Origin: Dimargaris cristalligena
Taxonomy: Eukaryota; Kickxellomycota; Dimargaritomycetes; Dimargaritales; Dimargaritaceae
Direction of reading: 5' to 3'
Length of the DNA: 25,444 nucleotides
Assembly: GCA_027576995.1 (NCBI GenBank)
Contig: JANBQC010000413.1
Location: forward strand, 1 to 25,444
Within the stretch, counting starts at the first letter, position 1, and each line of letters opens with the position of its first letter. Below, one piece after another: positions 1 through 11,133 of the stretch. The translations under genes were made by a program, and so were the position numbers. Below the pieces are notes generated by a model. The model was not told where the DNA came from. It saw nothing but the letters and a program-made list of their open reading frames with translations, and did no database searches.

Positions 1-846
1 CCGGGGGGTATACTATGGCGCTATACGGCCTGATATGACGGCGGTCATATCGGTTGGATTAGGACGGATTAGGAGGGGCGACACTCAGACTCGTCACCAT
101 AATTACACACAATCTCCGGAAAAGGGATCCAGGGCCTTCCATTTCCCCTATTCGATAGATTCACCCCACCCAAATTGGTACCACTTACAGGTACTATTTC
201 TATAATTTTATCGCATACCTAATAAGAGTACTAAATGCTTCAAAATAAAGGGCCGGGTTCATACTAATGGGGAATAGTAAGCTACATTTATGCTTCATAA
301 AATGCGGCCAAGGTACCACAGCTCCGCCGGCCCAACATTCCAACAGGTGGTACCTAATGTAACATCGGTCTCATGACCACCAGCCTATTGTAATAGTATT
401 TAATGTGGCGCTACTCTAGGCTGCATGGGAGGGGGTCATATCAGTAGGGGCCTCACTAATCAACCCGTCGAATACTGGCGGAAAAACGGGCGAATCCCAT
501 TTACAGACCATAAAACAGTCGTTCCGACACCAGTGGACCTTCGCAGAGTAATAATCAGAAATGTAAAAAACCCCCAACCAAAAACAGCCTACCACTTTCT
601 CGGACGTGTACTACGCTATTTACACAGATGATGAATGGATGGATTACATTCGGATTACTTTTCTTTAATTCCTCTCCGTTCCCCAACCAATGTATTTTGT
701 CGGCCCACTTGACACCCATGGCCTAAAAATCGTGGTTGTGTGTGGTGTACATACATATATCCACCACCGAATATATGGATGCTGTAGTCGATTAGCCTAG
801 TATTACCTAACGGGCCACATACCCTCCTCGTCGAAAGGACCTTGGG
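1..846. other. stretch with no supported gene
   Basis: Mixed-composition DNA. The only sizeable reading frame is a 68-codon ATG frame at 425-631 on the plus strand. It has no motif, no convincing splice partner and no family resemblance, so I do not call it. No tRNA A/B boxes or repeats were seen. Confidence 0.5.
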
Positions 847-1161
847 TTAATATGTTGGTGTAACTTGAGGCTGGCCGCCATTTAGGTAAATAACCTCCAA
901 ACCATCCGGCCCACCCGTGTCGAGCTGGCCCATTCCCCCAATAGTTCTGTACCCAAGGTGAAGGTCTCTTCCTTTAGCGATGCGAGCTTCCAGAAACTTA
1001 CAAATTGTGCGACGTGCCGTTGGGGAAGAGGGATATATTCTGTGGGTGTCACTGTAAACCCTCATACTCTTGTTCATAGCGATACCCCTTATATATTCGA
1101 CTCTACGGCGCCTGTCCATCCGGATATTAATCTTTAATTGCCGCTTACTTAAGTAGTCCAT
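847..1161 (-). CDS. doubtful small ORF, 104 aa
   Basis: This is an unbroken ATG-to-TAA frame on the minus strand. Its start lies 125 bases from the start of the divergent secreted-protein gene. The predicted product is strongly basic near the N-terminus (an R-R-R-R run around residues 17-20) and Gly-rich near the C-terminus, with no signal peptide, membrane segment or recognisable domain. Many codons have the purine-N-pyrimidine form, which is mildly coding-like, but a 104-codon frame can arise by chance at this base composition. I do not recognise the product. It could be a chance frame or a remnant of an older gene. Confidence 0.2.
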   Translation of the reverse strand: MDYLSKRQLKINIRMDRRRRVEYIRGIAMNKSMRVYSDTHRIYPSSPTARRTICKFLEARIAKGRDLHLGYRTIGGMGQLDTGGPDGLEVIYLNGGQPQVTPTY

Positions 1162-1286
1162 ATCACCATTGATTACTGTAGCATTCTGCTTTTACCCAAG
1201 TGATATTTCTTTTTACCTCGCCCAATCTATCCTAACCCACCCTTGTACCTGACCCTGGGCTTTACTATCAATATCAAATCGTTTCG

Positions 1287-1955
1287 ATGCGCATTTCCGT
1301 GAACCACTGCTTTCTGGGGCTGTGTCTGGGCGCCGGATGGACCTTGTTCACTACAGCTCGCCCCACCGAGCTGGCCGAAGACTATGACCTCATCATGCCC
1401 AGCGACTGGGAGGGCTGTGCCCTTAACCTCGAGTCCCCATCCCTATCATCGTCCTGGTGCCTAATGTCGTCCCAATGGGATACCGACGACTCCACGTCTC
1501 TGCAGGCCAACGACTACATCATCGATATGACAGAGGACGGGCTACTATCCAGTGGTATTGAACCCGACTGGGATGGCGGCGTCCGAAACCTCGTCGATTA
1601 CGTTAGTCAAAGTGCCGTCGGTGGGGCCTTTCCGGAGGCTATCCCAGCGCATGACGGTGGCCCCCCTAGCGCATTGGTAAATATGCGCAAGGCCCAACAC
1701 CATATGGTCAACAAGGCCATGCGAAATAAGCAATATGTGTTGCGATTTTACCGCAAGCACTCGAACACCGACTTGGAGGTCGATTTCCTCTTGAATGACA
1801 AGCTTCAGTTGGCCACCATCAAGGATTGGAAGACCTTGTCAACCATCCAGGTATTGGTCCTAATGAACCCGATGACAAACCCGGAGAAGTTCTTGACTAA
1901 CCTTAGGGCTAGCATTGAGGCGAGTAAAGCGGACGAAATAATCACCGTAGACTAG
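1287..1955 (+). CDS. secreted protein of unknown function, 222 aa
   Basis: A single-exon frame begins at an ATG and ends with TAG. Residues 1-24 look like a signal peptide: an Arg near the start, then a hydrophobic stretch rich in Leu, Gly and Cys, ending at a T-A-R-P boundary. This predicts secretion through the ER. The mature part divides in two. Residues 27-125 are acidic (many Asp/Glu, several Trp, Cys44 and Cys58, which could pair). Residues 130-222 are more basic and look alpha/beta, with alternating Lys/Arg and hydrophobic residues. There is no lipid-anchor signal, membrane segment or known catalytic motif. I do not recognise the family. A small secreted orphan of this kind could be an effector-like or cell-wall protein, but that is inference. 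The clean long frame and clear signal peptide support a real gene. Confidence 0.7.
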   Translation: MRISVNHCFLGLCLGAGWTLFTTARPTELAEDYDLIMPSDWEGCALNLESPSLSSSWCLMSSQWDTDDSTSLQANDYIIDMTEDGLLSSGIEPDWDGGVRNLVDYVSQSAVGGAFPEAIPAHDGGPPSALVNMRKAQHHMVNKAMRNKQYVLRFYRKHSNTDLEVDFLLNDKLQLATIKDWKTLSTIQVLVLMNPMTNPEKFLTNLRASIEASKADEIITVD

Positions 1956-4809
1956 TTAGAACATTCATTCCATATAGGCATGTACCCCAGTGGGGCGATG
2001 TACTATTAGTTTAGCCTCTAACCCTGCATCCCTAGACTCAAGGATCCCCAAACTGCTCCCCACCAACCCTCCCCCCGCCTTCTCTACACAGTTGCTACTA
2101 CTACCCTCCTATTATGTTCCAGGATGTTGGAAAGAAGTGGTGAGCATAAAATATCCGGGGGAGTTGCAAAGAAAAATCAGTCATCAATAAACCAATATTA
2201 CCCTATCTTACTCTTCCGTATTTCTCAGCCTTGCTTTGTATGATTCCCCGATTCACTCAACTTGGCTTATCAGCTACAATAAATACAATCAGGGTAATCG
2301 CTCTACCTTGATAAACCTCACCCCAACCTAGCCCGTATCCTGCTGTATCCCTTCTCCGCCGGTAACCCTCTTTTTCTCGGTTATACGAGGGGAGCAGGAC
2401 ATCACTTCCATATCAAACATACCTGTGTTCTTGGTGCTAAACATTTGTATACCCCGGTTTTGTATTTACTTTACCATCTATATCTCCCCGCAATCCTTAT
2501 CAGTACCCCCATTATGTTTTTCATATTGAGTCAATTTCGCCTAAAACAGGTGAGTAAGTGGACCTATATTCGACCCCATTTCTAAAGTATACTCTGATGG
2601 CCTAGTTTGGCCAACCCTAGTTATAGGCAGCTCCCTTGGATTGGCCCTAAAATCAACCAATGACCAAAAAGGTAAAATGCCTTTTAACATATATATATTT
2701 GAATGTATATGAGAATGGTCCAAATGTCGCAGTAGGAACTCGATTAATTCCCAACTTGCATATGTAAGGGAGAAATGCTTATTTCTAGTTACTTGTTTAG
2801 CTCGTTTATCATCTACTGTATTGGGATCTAGAAACAAATGGTTCCAAATTTCAGCTGTTTATATCTCACCGGATTATTATAATTGCGTGTTATTCATTTC
2901 TCAATGGGTAGTAGCCGCGTTGATTTATTATAGCCGTGCATCGGTAGCCGCCTACGTTAAACTCCCCCCTCCTTCAAAAAAAATAACAGCAAAGAATGAT
3001 CCTATTAGTATTGCTGACTGAACGCGATAATTTAAAGGATTATTACTTAAATCACAGTAAAAGAGAGGGAGTAACATTCTATCAATGGGGCACTCTAAGT
3101 AGTTACAAATAATAACTGCCTAATAAATCTGCCAATAGGTGCGGATCTATTTTTATGAGTTGGATTCGCATTAAGAAGCACCGTCGCATCCCAAACCTCC
3201 GCTCTCTACTGCTCCGACTGATTTGCCTGAAAAACCATCCCCACCTCTCGTTATCGCTAATAAAATAGGGATATTGCTTTGAAGCGGAGCTAGTGACTAG
3301 CTCTGCAACCACTCACCATAACCATCCTTTTTTTTACCCCGAACATCTCTTCTCTTTATGGTCTCGGATAAAACATACTGGGCCGATAAAGGTTAATGGA
3401 AACACCATTCCATAAAAAAATCACAGAACTATAATTATTTTGGAGACTACTGCCGTTATCGCCTTTATTGGCGATTGTAATGATATGGGCATTCTTCTCA
3501 TTCTCACTTACACTCCTTCCCCCACTCCCATTGTTGCCGCTATGCCCGCATGTTCATAGAGGAGAGTCATTCTCGTTTGGGTATTAAACCCACCCAATTT
3601 TATGAAACATAAGGCTTGGGAAGGGAGGTAAATTATAGAGTAGATCCCTTGGCTCTGGGTTCGCGATCCATCTGGGAAAAATTACTCTATACTTTCAATT
3701 ACGAAACAATCACGTAAGCCAGTAGTTTCTTTTGTAGGCGCATTTTCTCGCTCACCGTATTTTCAAGGCGGGGTGTGTTTCATCCGACTGTATGTTCTCT
3801 GGGGTTATAAAGGAGAGGCCATCACCGAATATGACTTGGTTTTACTGACCCTCCGGATTAGGCATATTTCGCAGTATATCGTTGAATACTTTTTTTTATT
3901 AAACCTTTTTTAATCTTGCTTCGCCCTTTATTCCCATCCCAAACGACTAACCCGGTAATACCTTTCCAACAAAAATCGCCCGAATACCCAGGCCACACAC
4001 CCTTACTCACTCACCGAGTCACTCATTTTCCCCACCCATTCCACCCCAGAATCATCTTTAAATCGATGGGTTGGGACCCAAAACAAAAATAGACAACGGT
4101 GAGGCGGGGGAATTGATTTGAATAATTTACACTTACTTATTATCTATTCACACTGGCAAAGCGGGTGTTGGTTGGGTACCAATCGCTGATGAGCTTCCGA
4201 AATTGGACTGAAGCAGGGCCCGAAAGTGGGATCCGCGGTTTTACTAAATTTGGAAATAAACCATTCAGTTGTTTGTCAGCCAGTCCACCTAGAGTATTTC
4301 AGGTTTCCAAGCAAGTAGATTCCGGGCTTTATAAAAAATTTAAAATAAATGATCTGCGATAGTGAGAACTGGTGGATGGTCAGCGTATCCCAATCGGAAA
4401 GGGAACACTCCAGCCAGCGAGGCTTCTAGACAAATAGTCATAGTAATGGGAGGGGGATTTCTCAGGGCCCTCTCAACTTAAAAAATCATCCGGTGAACTG
4501 TGGGGGTAAGAGGGAACTCAATTCTCTCCGACATTGTATACGAAAAGGTTGATTATCATTCTACGATTGGTTTATTAAATACAAACGACTGTATCGGTGA
4601 AAGAAAAATATAAAAAGTAAAGCAAAGCTCAGAGGCGGGGGATTCACTGCCAAATACCCCCAAGGATCCCAAAGTTGACCGGGATTATGGGGCCAATGCG
4701 CTTGAATCAAAAGATGATTGGCAAAATTAACGATTCCGTGTCACTGACTAGACCCAACGACAAACTAAACAAAATGATCCGATCCGGGGAGGAAGGGTGT
4801 GGGACCCTC
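1956..4809. other. long AT-rich stretch with no supported gene
   Basis: About 2.85 kb lie between two convergent genes (the secreted protein on plus, the aminopeptidase on minus). Short frames exist (for example 2541-2837 on minus, 4165-4362 on plus), but they begin at TTG rather than ATG or lack any motif. An apparent tRNA-like T-arm at about 3655-3680 has no matching A-box. I saw no terminal repeats or transposase remnants. Composition is AT-rich with many T and A runs. Confidence 0.5.
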
Positions 4810-7800
4810 CTAGAGGTTCAAGAAAGTGGCCGCCAGCGACGGGACCGGGTTGCCTGTAAGGCTGGATAAGCTGAATCCCTTGCTACCGGCCTCTTCGGCG
4901 CTACCCGCGATATCAATGTGGGTGTAAGGGATTTGTTCGGCGGGGGGCGCTGTGTTACCGTGCCCACGGAGACCGGCGGCCACTATGAGATAGGCCGCGG
5001 GGTACATGTGCCCACGCGCCGTGGCCGACGAGGCTTTGTGGTCCGTTTGGCACACGTCCTCCCGGTCACTGCCAGGGGCAATAGTGGCGAAATCCTCGGG
5101 ACGGAGGCGGGAAATTTCGTACGGGTCGCCCCAGCGGGCTCCGGCGTCAAATAGACGCTCAGGAACCCCTGCGCTGATGGCTGGTCCATTGGATAGGAAG
5201 GCCCCGTAATGGCCGTAGGCTCGAATGACGTGTCCGGTGAGGGTAGCCACGGTATAGAGCTGGTAACGCAGGGGGGTGGTGGAAGGCTGGTCCTTTTCGA
5301 TGACACGCCGGGCCACGACCTTTTCCCGACACTGAGCAAGGAGGTCGGTCATAATGAGGCGTCCCTCGGCATCGGTGTTGCCTATTAGGACCCGAACACC
5401 GGCCCGGGAGTAGATGACTTCGTCGGAGAGGTAGCCGTCGGCGCCAATACTGTTGCGCACAAAGGCCAGTTCGGCGGTGACCTTGAGATGGGACGGGGCC
5501 AGTTCCGCAATGGTACGCATTACACCGGCCACCGACGTAGCACCGAGTTTATCACGCGACATGCCTCGCATAGCGCCGTTGGCTTTGACATCGATACCGC
5601 CGGTGTCGTACGTGACACCCTTACCAACCAGGTAAATGTGGTCAGTAATGCCGGTGGGATCAACCGGAGAGTATTCAATGGTGACAATACACGGGTGGTG
5701 GCGGGGCACGGCTAGCGACGCACGGGTCACCGCATGCAATAGGGGGTATTCTTGCTTGATCGTGTCGGTATCAGTCTGAACGTGAATTTTTACATTGGGT
5801 ATGCCAGCGAAGGCCTCTTGGATGTAGCTGGCACAGTTGAGCGGGGTCATTTGTTCAGGATCGCCGTAGCCCATATCTATCGGTCAGTAAGCCCCAAAAA
5901 GGAAATTCCAGCATTGAATCAAGTAAGGACACGGATTAGTGGAAAGGTTCAACATGGAATGAATGGTGGTATTTGGCGAGGACTGGAGTTGGTGCCATAT
6001 CGGAAAGACCAGGTATATACGAGGATCTTATAGTACGGCAATGGGAAGGTAAACACATAAAAAGACGTAACCAAATGATAATCCCTTGAGGACAGGGCTT
6101 CGTAAGACAAGTCATTGCCGAACAAAAACACATTTGATTGGGAATGGCAGAGGGAAAAGGGTGTGATGTGCTAAATCACCCATTCGTTATCGTATATTCC
6201 CCCAGGCGTTCGACAAAAAGAGTGGCATCTTCTTGTTCGGACTTCAAGGGAAAAATAGGAGGCAGAGATCTAAACACCCGTAATAGTCGATACTAAAGAG
6301 GGATCACTTGGGGCGAATGTCATTCTAAATTACACTGTTGGTAGATATTTCCCCTGCCTGTATGTCCAAGTAATAGGGTTTCCCAGAGCAATCACCAGAA
6401 TCCCACTAGGAGGACATAGACAACTGTTGATTACCTCCCCCCAACTTGGCAAGGGTGCAATAAGCCATGTAATTGATTCCCATCAAATTGCCCGACAGGC
6501 ACAGAAGCCCGTCGTAATATTCAAAGCGGCTTACCTAAATGCACCCGGCGACCGGCATCGATGGCCTGGACATTACGAACCAGGGATTCCTGGTCGGACT
6601 GGAAAGTCGATCCTTCAGCGTAAAAGGCAATCTCGTCGAAACGGTCGCCCAGCTGCTGGCTCTTGATGACCTGATGATGGCGCACCACTAGCGTCACGTA
6701 GGACTCGGCAAGGACGCCCAGCAACGACACTTCCAGCCATTTCTCATAGCCCGGGAGCCGGGAAGGTGGATCAGCGAAATAATAGACGAGCCGGCGGGCC
6801 CCTGCCTGATGGGCTCGCGCCGCAGCGGAGCGGCAGGCGGCTGATGAGATGGGGGGGATATGGATTAGGTGATTAGCATATAAACAGGGGTATTCATTTA
6901 ACAGACGGATCTTCCACTAGTAGAAAACAGTTGACCCAATTCCTTATGCAGGTGGCCGGGGCCGCCCTTGTGCGTCACAAGTATCGGCGGTATAGACAAG
7001 ACGATGGGCGCCATCGATAGTTGCCCTATAATAATTCGATCAATCCGACAGAGCGGGGAAATAGTATCCGCGGGCTTTTTGACGATTGACTACCCCCCAT
7101 CGCGCTCGATTGAGTGTCCATCCCACACCGCACCGACTTTGATCCCAGATGATCCCAAGTGACTGTGCGGCCCCCCCTCACACCCCTAGTCAGTAGATCG
7201 CCAGCAAGCCACCCACTGCACTCAGGGCCACTACCCTCTCTTGTTTCTCTCTTTTACAACCAACCGCTCTCTCTGGTCAGGTAAATTAAGTTGCACAAGG
7301 TCAAGTAACGGGTAGTGAACGCTGATCACTGCACAGCGATTTCACATTAACACCAGCCATCTTAAATAGGTGGAATCAATGTTTACGGCAACCCTATTTG
7401 GTATTCTTGCTGAGTGGGCATGACGGGGAGGCGGGGGGAGGGGAGAGAGGAATTGAGAAGTCCAGTGATGATCGTGGCATAACGGAGGGGCCCATCTTCC
7501 CCTTTTGACGTAGTTATCCGATACTAGGCGACAAAGTGACCGCACCATCCATAGTACTACTACTAAACTTACCTGTTAATTTGCGGACGTCGTCCGTATC
7601 GTCATTGAGGGAGCCAGTGGGACTGAGGATAAGGCGGGAACCGGGAGCCTGCTCGCTGTACACCAAGGTCGTCTGGGAGGTGGCGCTAGGGTCAATCCGC
7701 GCGGTGGACTTCAGGGCGTTGACAAAGGGATTCGCGCCGGCTAGGGTGAGGGCATGGTCGAAATTGGTGAATACCACTACCAGGGCGTCGTAGTTGCTGT

Positions 7801-7861
7801 GGGCAGCGCTATGCTCCCGGAAGGCAGAGTCGGTTAAGGGGGTCAATTTGGGGGCGTACAT
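4810..7861 (-). CDS. M17-family leucyl aminopeptidase, 3 exons, 553 aa
   Basis: Exons on the minus strand are 7861-7573, 6840-6535 and 5876-4810. Donors are GTAAGT and GTAAGC, acceptors CAG and TAG, and both junctions split a codon after its first base. The protein is a metal-dependent exopeptidase that removes N-terminal residues from peptides; the family usually acts in the cytosol as a two-zinc hexamer. The C-terminal catalytic domain (from about residue 200) carries V-G-K-G (Lys284), Y-D-T-G-G (Asp289), Lys296, Asp307 and the signature N-T-D-A-E-G-R-L (Asp367, Glu369, Arg371). The spacing agrees with bovine lens LAP (K250, D255, K262, D273, D332, E334, R336) to within one residue, so activity is expected. 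Residues 1-199 form the variable N-domain; there is no targeting sequence. The style resembles the NPEPL1-like branch. The introns (732 and 658 nt) are unusually long. Confidence 0.93.
5877..6534 (-). other. intron 2 of the M17 aminopeptidase gene
   Basis: A 658-nt intron. The donor is GTAAGC after exon 2 and the acceptor is GATAG before the codon pair that resumes the catalytic domain. The reading frame is kept across the junction (phase 1). No coding-like frame inside matches the M17 family. Confidence 0.85.
6841..7572 (-). other. intron 1 of the M17 aminopeptidase gene
   Basis: A 732-nt intron with a GTAAGT donor and a CATCAG acceptor. It joins the N-terminal domain halves in phase 1. After joining, the frame reads without stops into an A-G-A-R-R-L-V-type strand. 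No nested gene was recognised. Confidence 0.85.
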
Positions 7862-8430
7862 GGCGAATGGGCGAGCTGGAGGGTGGAAGTGTAAGAGACT
7901 GGACTAACCGAAAAGCAGCGGGGAAAAGGATACGTACGGAAGGGTGTAAAGTAGGAAGTGGTGTGTGTGGTCCAGGGAAGTTATATCTAGGCTAGGAGTG
8001 TGTTACTCAGGCGGGCCCAACGTTGACACCAGGTGGACGTGGCGAATAGCAGTCGAACTAAGCCGGTTAAGGAGGCACGGTTGAATCAGAGATAAGGAAA
8101 GCTAGTAAGGAAGAGGGGACGTCACAGGGCCAATAATAGGGGAGGTAGGTAGATAGTAAGAGGGATTAATGAAGAGGTGCTATTTTCGGGATACTCACGT
8201 AGCAGTCCAGGGGTCCATTAACTACTATGAGCCCGGGTTGTTAATCAGCGCTGAGAGAGATCGATTGAGGTGATGAATAGGAGGACATGGAGTTGATTAA
8301 GTACCAGAGAGCCGGAGGGTCGGGGAGAGTTCAAACAACCGTTGGTAAAAGAGCGGATCACATATAAACTAGGGCAGCAGCACCCGGCGGCTTTATATGG
8401 CCACGGTGATTCATTAATGGGGTTTGGGAG
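7862..8430. other. intergenic region between divergent genes
   Basis: A 569-bp spacer between the aminopeptidase start (minus) and the candidate small gene starting at 8431 (plus). It holds a TATAAA at 8363-8368 and a TTTATAT at 8392-8398 on the plus strand, and an ATATAA on the minus strand near 7980. It is the likely promoter region for both directions. No gene was seen inside. Confidence 0.4.
8363..8368 (+). promoter_or_regulatory. candidate TATA box
   Basis: TATAAA lies 68 bases ahead of the ATG at 8431. This is similar to the TATA-to-start distances near 24140 (57) and, by one reading, 22620 (66). It supports transcription rightward from about 8395. Confidence 0.35.
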
Positions 8431-9388
8431 ATGGCGCTGGCCGCAAATCTCCGACGCTTAGGGGAGAGTGGGAAGGACTTACCCGACTCAACGCTGAGAG
8501 CCGAAATAATGGAGCAGAGGGCGGACACCCCCCCTCTCTCGCTCTCTCTCTTCGCTCCCAGAAGAACCCAAAGGGATGCCAGTCAACGACATTGACCAAA
8601 TGGGGGTGGAGTACGTTAAAGGAAGGGGAGGGGAGGAGGTGGATCACCATTACCACCCCTGCCCACAACTGAACTCCGCCGTGTACGCTCAAGCACCCTC
8701 CCCCCCTTTCGGTTGCCCCTCATTTTCTCATTTCAGCCCGCATTAGTGTCAGTGTGCGTCCAATCCAGTCACGAACCGAGGCTGTTGGTGTCGTTTTTGG
8801 GTAAACACTCGTAGCCTGTTTTGGGCCTAGTCATTTCTATATTAGGCCACCGGAATGGATTCTATGGGACGATATGGACTGTCTGCTAGTATACTCACTG
8901 ACACTGCATTTTTGCAGCCCCTCGGGATTATCTGGACAAGGAAGGCACTTGCGGCAAATTTATCATAAGGCCCACCGGGAAAGGATTAGGGTCGCAGCCT
9001 GATAAAGCAGGATTTAGAATGTCTGATTGGTCCTGTTTAGGTTTCTTCCTCCTCGTCCTCCTCCAGATTCCCCTGGCTGCTGCTGTCAGTGGGATGCTAC
9101 AGATCTGTGCCAAGTCAACACGTATACTCGAATCAGCGGCCATGAGGTGGATCTGAACCACCCGCCAACTCGCACTGTTACACCATGTAATTTAAATGAT
9201 TCAATGAGTTTGATCCCTTCGATTTTACCAGTCGCCCCATTCAAACCCAACGTATTCAGTCCAAGACACGGGCCTTGATCAGGGAAAAGGTGACTGGGAT
9301 GCTGATTACGAGTTTGGCCGAGTGGTTTCAGGATATCTCCAGCTTTTACCCGACGTCCGCGGCGTTGCTGCGCAAGATCATGGGGTGA
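8431..9388 (+). CDS. candidate four-exon small gene, 95 aa, unknown
   Basis: Assembled by eye: exons 8431-8467, 8562-8610, 8918-8990 and 9260-9388. They total 288 nt and stay open to a TGA. Support: a TATAAA 68 bases upstream; strong pyrimidine-tract acceptors at 8561 and 8917; a GTACGT donor at 8611; and a last exon with coding character (helical, S-K-T-R-A-L-I-R-E-K start, then L-A-E-W-F-Q-D). The third exon contains only one GT, and using it gives exactly the phase needed by the last exon. Weak points: the donors at 8468 (GTGGGA) and 8991 (GTCGCA) are poor, and the second exon has its own in-frame ATG at 8576, which could be the true start. The product would be small, basic and mostly helical, without a signal peptide or membrane segment. 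I do not recognise it. Confidence 0.38.
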
Positions 9389-9998
9389 CTACTTTCTAGG
9401 GAGGGGGACATTAGGCAATGTCGTTGCTTTGCATGGGGGCTCTGCGCTAGGTAATCCTAGAGGGGGGAGGCTTGCTTGCTTGGCTCAAGGATCTCCTCCG
9501 CACCTACTTTTCTTACGTATGGCTTTGGGGATTCATCGGAGGTGGCTAGAGTGACAGCGCTCGGATTCTTTATCATTTAAGGCACTGTGATAATACCAAC
9601 GCCAGGGCCATTCGATGGGACGGAGGCGCAGCCGCCTTGTGGCAATGGTCCTGCCGCTACATTATACCCATGCCTGCCATTGCCAGATACTATATTGGTT
9701 ATTTACCCCTCGCCTTGACATAAGCAACGACGGAGAAGCTACACCGAGAATCCAGTTCGCCACAATCCCGACCTAGGATTAAATTTCAGCCGCAATTCAC
9801 AGTCCGCCAATCCCCCTATTCCACTCAACCAGGTTCAATACATACCCGTCATTGTTTAAAGTCCATCGTTGGGCCATCTCATTTCTTTAATTATATACTC
9901 TTCGAATTGGTCGATCGTGTCACCTCTCCAACTTCAGTGAAATACCCCTTCATTCCTGTTAGTACACTTTGACGATTCGCCCCCCGTCACTGGGAACC

Positions 9999-10024
9999 CT
10001 CTCTCTCTCTCCTTCTCTCTCTCT
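9999..10024. repeat. CT microsatellite
   Basis: Nearly pure CT dinucleotide run with one CCTT interruption, in intergenic DNA. Confidence 0.85.
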
Positions 10025-10630
10025 GGCCTGTCATTTCCTTCACTATATCGGGTGGTCCACTTTCGCAGTCATTAGACTCGGGATCGACCAGACGAGTACA
10101 GCGGACTTCATCTATCATAACAGACAAGTTGTTTATAAGTCATTTCCGAGTGGTGGAAATAGTGAGTAACTCTACGAAAACTACACCGCCCTTTTGGGAT
10201 ATCAGGACTGCGCAGTCGACCTATTCTCTCAGTCCCTGGTGCTTTTGTATTTTGGAACTGGTTGACCAAATGATCAGCCACCTTCAACACAACTTACCCC
10301 CCCCCCTCCTCCTCCTCCATGGCCCTTTTTAGCGAGTAAAGATCCCAAGGGCCCGCAGTCCAATGCGGCGATCTACACAGGTAGGCCCTGCGTACCACTA
10401 TCAGTTTCATGTACTAGATCTTATTCCATTTTCGACCGATTCGGCAACTGGCATTGGCAGAAGGAACGTCCAGCCTCTCAAATATCCGACTGCACTTCCC
10501 ACTCATGTCAGCCAGAACACCTAACTACAGGCTTGTTACACCATACATCGCAGCTGCTCTCCACTCCAGATTGTAATGGAAGACCTATAATATGAGGGGT
10601 AAGGGGGTCAATAATGGTGTCACGTGTATC

Positions 10631-10654
10631 ATAGTCATAGTCATAATCATAATC
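10631..10654. repeat. short hexamer repeat (ATAGTC/ATAATC)
   Basis: Two copies of ATAGTC are followed by two of ATAATC and then degenerate ATC/ACC units. A CACGTG palindrome (possible bHLH site) lies just upstream at 10621-10626. Confidence 0.7.
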
Positions 10655-10814
10655 ATCACCATACCGATACCATTCGATTTCGCGGAAATATTCGCCTCTT
10701 CACCATCCCCTAGGCCCATAGCTAACTTGTTATCACCAATTACCGCCTGCCTACTATCCCCCATTCCGGCAGATTCCCCAGAATACATGAACTATAGTCT
10801 GATACGAGGACGCC

Positions 10815-11133
10815 ATGGCGCCCAGCGGAACCAACATTGAAATGACGATAGGCAATATCATTGAAATCATTACTCTATTAGCGGAGGTCCGTGGGCACCA
10901 CTCCTATCTACTATACTACACACATACCAAAATCAATGGTGCTCCTTATTAAAATCACATGCGCAATTGGGAGTTCCCAGCGGGTCGGATATGGCTTGCA
11001 CTTATCCCACACTAGACTGGCCAGGTTGGCCAACGGAATCGTTGATTGTATAGATAGGCTAACCGGCCAATTCGAGGACACTACGGGCGTCGTTTTTAAC
11101 ATTACCCCAACTGGGCGGGTAAATCCTGGATAA
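10815..11133 (+). CDS. candidate two-exon small gene, unknown
   Basis: An ATG at 10815 in an excellent start context (CGCCATGGCG) opens a 24-codon exon. If the intron 10887-10980 (GTCCGT donor, CCCAG acceptor, 94 nt, phase 0) is removed, the frame continues to a TAA at 11133 and gives about 75 residues. The second part has many purine-N-pyrimidine codons (L-A-N-G-I-V-D-C-I-D-R-L-T-G and following), which suggests real coding on this strand. The predicted peptide is amphipathic and helical at first, with no signal peptide or known motif. The donor is not the consensus used by the confident genes here. The frame may also continue through a GTAAAT donor at 11119 into an exon I could not place. 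Confidence 0.28.

Larger units (their letters stand above)
9389..10814. other. stretch with no supported gene
   Basis: About 1.4 kb. It contains a CT-rich tract at 9999-10024 and a hexamer repeat near 10631-10654. Short frames (for example an ATG frame at 9616 of about 55 codons, and a TTG-start frame across the CT tract) have no motif. No RNA gene was recognised. Confidence 0.45.

Noticed and set aside
425..631. 68-codon ATG frame on the plus strand
   Set aside because: No motif, family resemblance, promoter or splice partner; a frame of this size is expected by chance.
2541..2837. 98-codon frame on the minus strand
   Set aside because: It starts at TTG, has no domain, and lies in AT-rich DNA.
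3655..3680. GGGTTCGCGATCC resembles a tRNA T-arm
   Set aside because: The stem has a mismatch and no A-box or anticodon arm is found upstream.
9313..9334. TTGGCCGAGTGGTTTCAGG looks like the A-box of a tRNA-Leu/Ser gene
   Set aside because: No B-box (GGTTCRANTCC) follows at the proper distance, no cloverleaf can be closed, and the bases read as L-A-E-W-F in the candidate last exon.
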